DNA from: DASZTU01 sp035493835
Lineage (GTDB): Bacteria; Pseudomonadota; Alphaproteobacteria; Rhizobiales; Devosiaceae
Assembly: GCA_035493835.1 (NCBI GenBank)
Contig: DATJHO010000021.1
Coordinates: forward strand, 1 to 51,859
DNA: 51,859 nt
Direction of reading: 5' to 3'
Below are positions 11,170 to 18,695 of the stretch, in pieces. Within the stretch, counting starts at the first letter, position 1, and each line of letters opens with the position of its first letter. A program made the position numbers and the translations under genes. Below the pieces are notes generated by a model. The model was not told the origin of the DNA and ran no database searches. It saw nothing but the letters and a program-made list of their open reading frames with translations.

Positions 11170-12096
11170 CTAGATCTCCGGCCCCTCGACTTCCGTGAAT
11201 TTCGGGCCCCCTCGGCGGGCCCGGAATTCGCTCCAGCGGCCGGCGACGCGGGTGCGGGCGCCGTCGGCGAAGATAGTGGCGAGGCCGGCAAGGGTCACCA
11301 CCACCAGCCCGCAAATGCCAATGCTATCGGGGAACTCGGCGTAGAATAGCGAGCCAAAACTCACCGCCCAGAGAATCTGCACATATTGGGCCGGCGCCAC
11401 ATGGCTAGCCGGCGCCCGCTGCAGGGCGGCGATGACGAGCAGTTGCGCGACGCCGCCGAAAAGGCCGATCGCGGCGAGGCGCAACAGGTCGAACCAGCCG
11501 AGCATCGAAAAGGTGAAGAGCAGGAAGATGCCGTTGCCCCCGAGCTGGTAGGCGCCGTTCATGGCGATGATGCTCAGCCGGCTCTCCTTGCCCGAAACCA
11601 TCCGAAGGAGCGTGGTGGAGGCGGCGCTGGTGGCGGCCGAGAACAGCGCTGCCAGGTGCCCCGGCTGCAATTCGCGGAAACCGGGGCGCACCACGATCAT
11701 TACGCCGACAAAACTCAGGCCCACCAGCAGCCAGCGGCTGGGGGAAATGCGCTCCTTGAGCACCAGGACTGAGAGCAGCGAGAGGAACAGCGGCGTCGTG
11801 AAGGCGATCGCGTAGGCTTCCGCCAGCGGAATGGTCACGAAGGCGTAGACGATCGAGATCGAGCTGGCGACGGCCATCACCCCGCGGACATGCAGCAGCC
11901 AGGGGCTCGCGAGTTGGAAGGCGCAGCGCCACTTTTCGTGCGGCCGCTTGGCAAGCATCGCCGGCACCAGCGCAAACAGATTGGCGACGAAGCCGATCTC
12001 GAACACGCCGAGCTGACCTGAAAAACTTTTGGTAATGGCGTCTCCGCACGAATAGATCGAGTAGGAGAGCAGCGCAAAAAAGACGCCGAGCGGCAT
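11170..12096 (-). CDS. EamA/DMT family transporter
   Basis: Inner-membrane permease of the drug/metabolite transporter superfamily, 308 residues, with about ten hydrophobic segments in two EamA repeats. The first ends in IVYAFVTIPLAEAYAIAFTTPLFLSLLSVL, the second in RAPASHVAPAQYVQILWAVSFGSLFYAEFPD; both carry the family's Pro/Ala-rich helix signature. The C-terminus is a charged cytoplasmic tail (RWSEFRARRGG). The substrate cannot be predicted. ATG 12096 fits the family start but has no strong ribosome binding site. It converges with alaS. Confidence 0.92.
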   Translation of the reverse strand: MPLGVFFALLSYSIYSCGDAITKSFSGQLGVFEIGFVANLFALVPAMLAKRPHEKWRCAFQLASPWLLHVRGVMAVASSISIVYAFVTIPLAEAYAIAFTTPLFLSLLSVLVLKERISPSRWLLVGLSFVGVMIVVRPGFRELQPGHLAALFSAATSAASTTLLRMVSGKESRLSIIAMNGAYQLGGNGIFLLFTFSMLGWFDLLRLAAIGLFGGVAQLLVIAALQRAPASHVAPAQYVQILWAVSFGSLFYAEFPDSIGICGLVVVTLAGLATIFADGARTRVAGRWSEFRARRGGPKFTEVEGPEI

Positions 12097-12298
12097 CGGG
12101 CAAGTCCAGGGAAAGGAGCAGGGGAGGCGACGACGACTCGACTGTATAGGTGCGCCGCCCAGACTGTCGATGACGATCCGCGGTGTAGTTCAGGAAAATT
12201 CTAATAAGTATCGGCAGGTGTGGCTGTCGTGCAGCGGGCTCGTGAGCAGCTCGGTCCTGCTTGGACTAGAGCAAGGTCTGGCGGGTTTGAATCGGGCC

Positions 12299-12484
12299 CA
12301 AAACAACCCCCACCCCATCCCCCGCCGCTGCCGCGGCCTTCTACGCTCAAATCGCTCCACCGGAGCGATTTGACCCGTGGGTCGCTACGAAGCCCTCAAG
12401 GGGGAGGGAGACCATGCGGCACCGCAGTGCCACAGCGCCCTCCCCCTTGCGGGGAGGGTGGCGGCAGCTGGGTGGGGGTTGTTC
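12299..12484. repeat. Family B inverted pair with an inserted palindrome
   Basis: ACAACCCCCACCCC at about 12304 and its mirror GGGTGGGGGTTGTT ending near 12483 form an inverted pair, with CCCTCCCCCTTGCGGGGAGG at 12438. Between them 12348-12374 is a perfect palindrome with 12-base arms TCAAATCGCTCC/GGAGCGATTTGA and a 3-base loop. No coding sequence is apparent from 12097 to 12544 apart from these. Confidence 0.85.
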
Positions 12485-12544
12485 CTGGTCCCGCCCAGAT
12501 GGATCACGCTCCAGTGCCGCCCCCCACCGACCCCATCCGCCACA

Positions 12545-12583
12545 TGAAAAAAATGGCGCCGAACGAGTTTACGTTCGGCGCCA
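12545..12583 (-). terminator. Rho-independent terminator of icd
   Basis: A perfect 12-base inverted repeat, TGGCGCCGAACG at 12554-12565 and CGTTCGGCGCCA at 12572-12583, with a 6-base loop. Read on the minus strand it is followed at once by seven T (A-run at 12547-12553). It starts 37 bases after the icd stop and is one of the cleanest terminators in the window. Confidence 0.93.
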
Positions 12584-12619
12584 CCAGAGGGGATAAGTCG
12601 CAGTGCGGTTTTGGCGTTA

Positions 12620-13831
12620 TTACGCCATTGCGCGCTTCAGATTGGCGTCGATCGCATCGAGGAAGCCGATGGTCGACAGCCACTTCTGGTCGGGCCCGAC
12701 GAGCAGGGCCAAGTCCTTGGTCATCTGGCCGGCTTCGATCGTATCGACCGTCACCTTTTCCAGCGTCGCCGCGAATTTGGCCAGCGCGTCGTTGCTGTCG
12801 AGCTTGGCGCGGTGGGCGAGGCCACGCGTCCAGGCGAAGATCGAGGCGGTGGAGTTGGTGGAGGTCTCCTTGCCCTGCTGGTGCGAGCGGTAGTGACGGG
12901 TGACGGTGCCGTGGGCGGCCTCGGCCTCCACGATCTTGCCATCGGGCGTCATCAGCACCGAAGTCATCAGGCCGAGCGAGCCAAAGCCCTGCGCCACGGT
13001 GTCGGACTGCACGTCGCCGTCATAGTTCTTGCAAGCCCAGACATAGCCGCCGCTCCACTTCATGGCCGAGGCGACCATGTCGTCGATCAGGCGGTGCTCG
13101 TACCAGATCTTCAGCTCTTCGAACTTGGCTTTGTAGTGCTCCTCGAACACTTCCTGGAACAGGTCCTTGAAGCGGCCGTCATAGGCCTTGAGGATCGTGT
13201 TCTTGGTCGAGAGATAGCACGGCACCTTGCGGTTGATGGCGTAGTTGAACGAGGCGTGCGCGAATTCGCGGATCGAATCGTCGAGGTTGTACATGGCCAT
13301 CGCGACGCCCGAACCGGGCGACTGGAACACTTCGTGCTCGATGACCTGGCCGTCCTCGCCGGTGAACTTGATGGTCAGCGTGCCCTTGCCGGGGAAGCGG
13401 AAATCGGTGGCGCGGTACTGGTCGCCGAAGGCGTGGCGGCCGATGATGATCGGCTGGGTCCAGCCGGGCACAAGCCGCGGCACGTTCTGGCAGATGATCG
13501 GCTCGCGGAAGATCACGCCGCCGAGGATATTGCGGATGGTGCCGTTGGGCGATTTCCACATCTTCTTGAGGCTGAATTCTTCAACGCGCGCCTCATCGGG
13601 GGTGATGGTCGCGCACTTGACGCCCACGCCGTGCTTCTTGATGGCGTTGGCGGCATCGATCGTCACCTGGTCGTTGGTGGCGTCGCGGTGTTCCATGCCG
13701 AGGTCGTAATACTCGAGCTTCAGGTCGAGGTAGGGCAGGATCAGCTTGTCACGGATGGCGTGCCAGATGATGCGGGTCATCTCGTCGCCGTCGAGTTCGA
13801 CGACGGGATTGGCAACTGTAATCTTGGGCAT
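12620..13831 (-). CDS. icd: Isocitrate dehydrogenase, NADP-dependent
   Basis: TCA-cycle enzyme oxidising isocitrate to 2-oxoglutarate with NADP. 403 residues, the length of the eukaryote-like homodimeric class usual in Hyphomicrobiales rather than the 416-residue E. coli class. Seen: VELDGDEMTRIIWHAIRDKL at the start; SPNGTIRNILGGVIFREPI with the substrate-binding Ser/Arg loop; KNYDGDVQSDTVAQGFGSLGLM with the metal Asp pair; and AAHGTVTRHYR, the NADP loop. ATG 13831 is the only sensible start. It is a single-gene transcript ended by the strong hairpin at 12545-12583. Confidence 0.97.
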   Translation of the reverse strand: MPKITVANPVVELDGDEMTRIIWHAIRDKLILPYLDLKLEYYDLGMEHRDATNDQVTIDAANAIKKHGVGVKCATITPDEARVEEFSLKKMWKSPNGTIRNILGGVIFREPIICQNVPRLVPGWTQPIIIGRHAFGDQYRATDFRFPGKGTLTIKFTGEDGQVIEHEVFQSPGSGVAMAMYNLDDSIREFAHASFNYAINRKVPCYLSTKNTILKAYDGRFKDLFQEVFEEHYKAKFEELKIWYEHRLIDDMVASAMKWSGGYVWACKNYDGDVQSDTVAQGFGSLGLMTSVLMTPDGKIVEAEAAHGTVTRHYRSHQQGKETSTNSTASIFAWTRGLAHRAKLDSNDALAKFAATLEKVTVDTIEAGQMTKDLALLVGPDQKWLSTIGFLDAIDANLKRAMA

Positions 13832-13978
13832 AAAAAGCTCCGCGGGCGTTGAAATCGGCCGCGAGGAGCGGCCTCGGATGCCGCCGCTATAGCACCGCCT
13901 TCTATGGGCGCAAAGGGTGCTCGCCGACATCATGCCTCCCGCGCGACTGGGATCGATCAGCAATTGCCGCAACTTGCG

Positions 13979-14041
13979 GCTTTGGCGAGGCTCCATCCCG
14001 GAGCGGCAGTCCGCATTGGAGAGACGAAGCCTCGCCAAAGC
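13979..14041. repeat. 14-base inverted repeat upstream of icd
   Basis: GCTTTGGCGAGGCT at 13979-13992 and its exact complement AGCCTCGCCAAAGC at 14028-14041 are separated by 35 bases. It lies about 150 bases upstream of the icd start, in the icd 5' region, and matches none of the other repeat families in the window. Its role is unknown. Confidence 0.7.
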
Positions 14042-14668
14042 AACCGGGATTTTGGGCTTTTTCACCCGGGGCTGCGCTGCCTTCGTTGCGCCGCCGCCTC
14101 CGTTACGGGCCGGGGCTGAAAGCCGGACGGGGCCGCCGGCGACCGGCAAACCCGCTCCTCACTTTCCTGGCACCTCATGTGAAGGCGCCCCAGCCCTTGC
14201 CCCCTCTTCACACGCAAGGGAGCGGAAGCGGCCCCGCCTCCAGTATCAGAGGCCGGCCACCGGACGATCGAACCTGAACCGGAACGACTCCCGACCCACC
14301 CGATCTCCCTCCTGCCAACTACTCGTCATGATCTCGCTTTCGACAGGCGGATGCGAGGGAGTTTACGGGAGGCGGGAAGGAGCGGGGATAGGTCGATGTA
14401 GATTTGGCCCGATCCGGAGATTCAACTCTGCAGTGACGCACGCCTCATGCCCAATTCGGTCATTTGGACTGTGAAAGCCGCTCCCCAAAATCCGTCAACG
14501 CTCAGCGTGCCGGGGCCGACCGATCCGGTACGCCGCTGCGCTGCGCTCGAGGTCGGCACCCGTACCCGTAAGAGTCCTTCATGTAACCGAATGAATAAGG
14601 GTTAGTGCGCTGCTTAATACATGTGATGATTTTGCAAGGCATTTGGTGAGATTGCGGAGGCGGGACCA
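14042..14668. other. Gene-poor stretch, no gene supported
   Basis: More than 600 bases between the icd upstream region and the decayed gene hold only short open frames without ribosome binding sites or recognisable protein patterns. Base composition becomes less GC-rich from about 14280 on. It may contain remains of lost genes that I cannot identify. Confidence 0.5.
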
Positions 14669-15042
14669 TGCCGATAGTGCAGGTGGGCGCCGGCAGTGAA
14701 TTCAAGGTGAGGGGATCATGACGATTAGGCAAGCGGGCCGCGGGTTGTGTTCATCGGCCCCCTGCCGCCGTTCGCCCGGGCGGCGCTGGCTCCAGGAGAT
14801 GGTCACCGATATGGTGAGGAAGCCCTAGATCCTGCTGCAGAAGACCGTTGGCCAAGTCGCGCCGACCGACCGGGTGCCGTCTCTGCCATCATCAATTCGG
14901 ATGGGGCAACGCTTGAGGGCGACAAGCTGACCCTAATGGACGTCGCGCCGAATTCTATCGTCGATACCGGATCGGCCGATGCGCGCCGCTGGGCAGGTGA
15001 TGACCGAGTAGTTCATCAGCAATGGGATGCCAGCAGGAGCTA
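14669..15042 (+). pseudogene. Decayed secreted/calcium-binding-like protein gene, frameshifted
   Basis: Fragments of coding sequence in different frames. ATG 14669 opens with MPIVQVGAGSEFKV and stops after 17 residues. From about 14884 one frame reads SDGATLEGDKLTLMDVAPNSIV; at about 14960 the sense continues in the next frame as DRPMRAAGQVMTE, then a TAG stop, then FISNGMPAG. The combined order (DGDKLTL-x-DVAP, then DRP-x-R-x-x-GQV) resembles a small periplasmic or hypothetical family of alphaproteobacteria, recalled rather than searched. I read this as one gene broken by a frameshift and stops; whether the 14669 start belongs to the same gene is uncertain. Confidence 0.45.
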
Positions 15043-15095
15043 GGCATCTGATTTGAGTTCAAAGTGTACTTGATATTCGCGCGGAGGGCGGTGGA

Positions 15096-16055
15096 ATGCG
15101 TAGCAAGACGGCCTTTTCTATATTTTTGTTGCTATTGTTGCCTGCCGTATATTTTGTCGGCGCCATGAGCGTGCGGCACAATGTCTTCCCGTGGCCCCAG
15201 GTTTTTGCGCTGAAGGAGCATCTGGCGGGATCGGGGACGCAACCGCTTGCGGAAAGCCGTTACGTTTTTGACAGCGACGAGCGCCTCGTAGCCGACGAAA
15301 CGAAAACCGCCGTCCCCTGCCCGAAGCAGACCGATCGAACCGCCGTTTTGCTGGTGCTCGGCCAATCAAACGCTGCGAACCATGGTGGCCAACGGTACAG
15401 GTCGGAATATGGCGCGCAGGTTGTCAATTTCTTCGGCGGCAAATGTTTTGTCGCCGCCTCGCCGCTTCTTGGGTCGACCGACGCGAGAGGAGAGTATTGG
15501 ACGCAGTTGGGAAACTTGCTGATTGCGTCGGGCAAGTTCGACAATGTTGTCATCGCGCCCCTGGCGTTCACCGGTTCAGAGGTTGCGCGATGGGCGCGAG
15601 GTGGCGACATCAATGGGCTCTTGGTCGAGACCGCGCGGCAGATCGAAGAGGGGGGCTATGGCGTGACGGATGTCCTGTGGGTTCAGGGCGAGGCCGATTA
15701 TGTCAAGGGCACTAGCACGGACGCCTATCGTGAGCGATTCCTGTCCATGGTCGATACGCTGCGTGGGCAGGACATCGAGGCGCCCGTTTATGTTGCCATC
15801 GCTTCGAAATGCCTCGAGCCGAGCAACGGCGGCTTCAAGGTAAATGCTCCGGACAACCCGGTCGTACGCGCTCAATTGGCCTTGTCGAAGAGCGGAAATG
15901 GCCTCAAGCAAGGCGTCAACACAGACAGTTTGCTCGACGAAGTCGATCGCTACGACGACTGCCACATAGACGGGACCGGCTCGGACAAAGTCTCACGGGC
16001 ATGGGCTGACCTTTTGCTCGCGGCGACAGGCTCTACCATTGTAGGTGCGAGGTGA
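15096..16055 (+). CDS. SASA-type (sialate O-acetylesterase-like) SGNH carbohydrate esterase
   Basis: Probably an exported esterase that removes acetyl groups from carbohydrate. 319 residues. Residues 7-22 are a hydrophobic signal or anchor segment. The SGNH-like blocks are VLGQSNAANHG (about 88-97; Ser91 is the expected nucleophile), LAFTGSEVARWARGGD, and WVQGEADY, which is characteristic of the SASA/DUF303 domain. DDCHIDGTGSDKVSRAW near the C-terminus supplies the likely catalytic Asp/His. ATG 15096 is preceded by GGAGG with usable spacing. It sits next to a pseudogene in a less GC-rich pocket, so it may have been acquired. Substrate unknown. Confidence 0.82.
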   Translation: MRSKTAFSIFLLLLLPAVYFVGAMSVRHNVFPWPQVFALKEHLAGSGTQPLAESRYVFDSDERLVADETKTAVPCPKQTDRTAVLLVLGQSNAANHGGQRYRSEYGAQVVNFFGGKCFVAASPLLGSTDARGEYWTQLGNLLIASGKFDNVVIAPLAFTGSEVARWARGGDINGLLVETARQIEEGGYGVTDVLWVQGEADYVKGTSTDAYRERFLSMVDTLRGQDIEAPVYVAIASKCLEPSNGGFKVNAPDNPVVRAQLALSKSGNGLKQGVNTDSLLDEVDRYDDCHIDGTGSDKVSRAWADLLLAATGSTIVGAR

Positions 16056-16331
16056 GCGTTCGAGTTGCAACGATGGAACGCCGCCTGTGCGCTTCGCGAT
16101 CAAGATAATCGCCCACGGCCCAAAGGAGCGTCACGGCTGATCCAAACGGGCCCTTTTCCGAACAGTCCCGCCCCGCCTCCCTCCCGCGAATGATTGCTTA
16201 ACCAAGTTTCTCCATCTTTTGAGGCGATAGGCAGCGATCGGGGCGAGAGGGGCTCCTGTGGGCGGCGGTGCGGAGAAACGTGCCGGCGGCCCGAAATGGG
16301 TCAGATTTCCCAGCGGGAACGATGAGTTAGT

Positions 16332-17510
16332 ATGGCGTTAGCGAATACGACGTGGGACAGTTATCCCGCCGACGGATCTTCTGTGCGGCGGGCAAGGCAG
16401 CGCCGCAATTCGTTCGGCAAGGTGATTGCGGTCGCAATTCTGGCGTCCGGCGCGTTTGCGGCGGTGCCGCTGTGGCACGCGGTGGAAAATTCTTTCCTAG
16501 TCGCACCGAACGGCGCTCCGCACGCACTTGCCGATGGCGGGACCGGTGATCTGTCCGAGGCTTCCCGGTCTGCGCTCCAAAAAAGCGCGGAAACCCTGCT
16601 CCGGGAGTCGTTGTTGCGGTCGCAGTTCGAAAGCAACGTGGAAAGCTTTCTCGGGGATTCGTTGCGGCTGACGGGAGGCTGCCAGGCCGATTGCGCCTTA
16701 TCCAATTCGGAGATCGCCGAAGCGGAGAGGGTTGGAAAGTTTGGTCCGGCGGGCGCAGCCACGGCCCCGACGGGTTTTTCGCCGCCACCGGACGTGTCGC
16801 TGCGGCAGCGGTTCGATTCACTGGTCGCGGGCTCATTCGCTCTCCTGTCCCGCGCCCCGGCGCCCGAAATCGCCGCGAACAGGACGCCACCAGTGCCAGC
16901 TCCTGTGCGCATCGCGCCCTCGGTGGTGGTTCCGCTGCCGCGCGAGATTCCTGGTCCGGCAGCAGCGCCGGTGCCGTCAGCGCGGCGGGATCGTTCGGCC
17001 GAAGACGCCATGACCTTTGCGGCGCCGGGCGAGCCGTTGCCGCAAAGCGCTTCCGGCGGTCGCTTCCCGTCGCCGGCGCCGAGCCAGGTTTTTGGCCGCA
17101 ATGACGGCGTCGCCATCTACGATATCAGCGCGGCCACGGTCTACATGCCCAATGGACAGCGCCTCGAGGCGCATTCGGGCCTGGGCTACATGGTCGACAA
17201 TCCGCGCTATGTCGACCGGAGGAATACCGGGCCGACGCCGCCCAATACCTATAACCTCGTGATGCGCAAGGGCCGCTTCCACGGCGTGGATGCGCTCCGC
17301 CTCATTCCCGCCGACGGCGATAACAAGTACGGCCGCGTGGGCCTGCTCGCTCACACCTATCTGCTGCGCGGCCGGCCGGCGGAATCGAATGGCTGCGTCG
17401 CCTTCAAGGATTATGCGCGCTTTCTGGAAGCCTTCGAGCGCGGCTCGGTCAGGCGGCTGATCGTGGTGCCGAGCCTTTCGGGATCGCCCGTGCGCATGGC
17501 CTCGACGTGA
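16332..17510 (+). CDS. DUF2778 domain protein (Tlde1-like L,D-transpeptidase fold), membrane anchored
   Basis: A 392-residue protein with one N-terminal membrane segment at about 34-52, a long Pro/Ala/Ser-rich periplasmic linker (about 130-230), and a C-terminal DUF2778 domain (about 260-385). The domain shows DGRRNTGPTPPNTYNLVMRKGRF-like spacing split over 296-320 and SNGCVAF with the likely catalytic Cys near 355. DUF2778 is related to Tlde1, an L,D-transpeptidase-like effector fold acting on peptidoglycan. Nothing here suggests a type VI secretion locus, so a housekeeping wall-modifying role is the simpler reading. ATG 16332 has only a weak ribosome binding site. Confidence 0.8.
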   Translation: MALANTTWDSYPADGSSVRRARQRRNSFGKVIAVAILASGAFAAVPLWHAVENSFLVAPNGAPHALADGGTGDLSEASRSALQKSAETLLRESLLRSQFESNVESFLGDSLRLTGGCQADCALSNSEIAEAERVGKFGPAGAATAPTGFSPPPDVSLRQRFDSLVAGSFALLSRAPAPEIAANRTPPVPAPVRIAPSVVVPLPREIPGPAAAPVPSARRDRSAEDAMTFAAPGEPLPQSASGGRFPSPAPSQVFGRNDGVAIYDISAATVYMPNGQRLEAHSGLGYMVDNPRYVDRRNTGPTPPNTYNLVMRKGRFHGVDALRLIPADGDNKYGRVGLLAHTYLLRGRPAESNGCVAFKDYARFLEAFERGSVRRLIVVPSLSGSPVRMAST

Positions 17511-17553
17511 TGCCGCGGCGTTTGTTTTAGAGCAGCATTTGCCGCGCGCCTCC

Positions 17554-17620
17554 GTCGTCATGGCCGGGTCAAGCCCGGGGATGACGATGCGGCGAGGGGC
17601 GCGACCAAATGCCGACGCCG
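17554..17620. repeat. Family H element (short form)
   Basis: CGTCATGGCCGGGTCAAGCC followed by CGGGGATGACGATG, GGCGAGGGGCGCGAC and AAATG. The same words recur at 28722, 32634 and, inverted, at 38340. It is located in the gap between the DUF2778 gene and the next exported protein. Confidence 0.8.
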
Positions 17621-17726
17621 CCCTGGCAGCACCGCCGTCTCCAGGCGACGGCAGTACCGTCTCCGCTTGATCTTCCTGCGGCCGAGCCCTATCGAGGGTA
17701 AGGCATTGTCGCTAGGGGAAAATTTC

Positions 17727-18248
17727 ATGCGCAGGGCGTTGCTGGTTCCGATTGTCATGCTTGGATTGTGGCAGGCCGCGCCTGCTTTCGCGCAGAGCGT
17801 CGAGGATGTCGACAGGGCCGAGCAGGTGGTTGATACCATCTGGGCGCAGACACCGTTGAGCTTTCGCAAGGCCTTGTTCGTCACCGGGGATCCCGGCGGC
17901 TTCGGCATCTATTCCGCCCGGCCGGACGTGCCCTTCAAGAAGGGCGAAAAGCTGGTCGTCTACGCCGAGCCGGTGGGCTATGGCTGGAAGGACAATGGCG
18001 ACGGCACCTATAGCTTCGGGTTCGACGTCGACCTTTCGATCAAGTCACCCGATGGCACCGAAACGGTGCAGAAAAACTTCTCCCACCTGGTTCTCAGCAG
18101 TCACGCCAAGAACCACGAATTCATGCTGACGCTGACGCTCAATGTGGATGGCGCGGGACCGGGCAAGTATCTGCTGCAATACACCACCCATGACATCGCC
18201 TCGAACAAGTCGGCCGTGATCAGCCTCCCCTTCACCATAGCGGACTGA
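17727..18248 (+). CDS. Exported protein of unknown function
   Basis: A 173-residue protein I do not recognise. Residues 1-21 form a clear signal peptide (MRRALLVPIVMLGLW..., cleavage after AFA, mature start QSVEDVD). The mature part looks like an all-beta domain: FGIYSARPDVPFKKGEKLVVYAEPVGYG and a run of alternating hydrophobic strands up to YTTHDIASNKSAVISLPF. There is no cysteine, metal motif or lipobox. AGGGGAA before ATG 17727 supports this start over the upstream TTG/GTG codons. Nearby genes are also exported but give no firm clue to function. Confidence 0.8.
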   Translation: MRRALLVPIVMLGLWQAAPAFAQSVEDVDRAEQVVDTIWAQTPLSFRKALFVTGDPGGFGIYSARPDVPFKKGEKLVVYAEPVGYGWKDNGDGTYSFGFDVDLSIKSPDGTETVQKNFSHLVLSSHAKNHEFMLTLTLNVDGAGPGKYLLQYTTHDIASNKSAVISLPFTIAD

Positions 18249-18277
18249 TCTTTTCCGCCGGTGCCGGGCGGGGAGCG

Positions 18278-18305
18278 GCCGCCCTTTTGGGGCGGCTCTG
18301 CTTTT
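18278..18305 (+). terminator. Probable terminator after the unknown exported protein
   Basis: GCCGCCC at 18278-18284 (offset by one G) and GGGCGGC at 18290-18296 form a stem with a T-rich loop, followed by TCTGCTTTTC. The T-run is interrupted, so efficiency may be modest. It begins 30 bases after the stop at 18248. Confidence 0.5.
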
Positions 18306-18695
18306 CGGCGCGCTAATCCTTTGATTTAGCGGGAAGGGGCAATCGAGCGCGCCGCTTCGCGCATCGTCATGTCGCCGGACATGTGGTAAAATTATAGCCG
18401 GGCGCCCGGCTGACAGAGACCAATTTCGGTTCGGCGCCTTCTGGCCAAATGGGGGCTAAGCCTGACGCGGAGTCCGGCAAGTGAACCCATCTTCTGAGCC
18501 CATCTTCTGGTTCGGCGGCGTTGCGGAGAGTGGCGCCATGGCGCCCCCGGATACCTTCCAGCGCATGCGTCACAGCGACTTCGGGGGCATTGCGACCGAC
18601 TTTCAGGGGGAGTTGCACCGGCACGCGACGCTGTCCCGTACCGGAGCCGGTTCCCTCACTCCACTCGAAGGTCAACCAACCTGTAGGAGTTACCG
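18306..18695. other. Intergenic region before the PQQ-type gene
   Basis: Nearly 400 bases without a convincing gene. A short direct repeat CCCATCTTCTG occurs twice at 18486-18509. AGGAG at 18684-18688 is the ribosome binding site of the next gene. I see no repeat-family element. Confidence 0.5.

Noticed and set aside
12270..12300. A tRNA-like TPsiC word (GGTTTGAATC) near 12280.
   Set aside because: No matching acceptor, D or anticodon arms could be folded around it.
12611..13852. A 413-codon plus-strand open frame.
   Set aside because: It is antisense to the fully conserved icd gene, which has its own terminator.
14502..14732. A possible small minus-strand gene of 76 codons.
   Set aside because: No ribosome binding site, no recognisable pattern, and it lies in a region that looks decayed.
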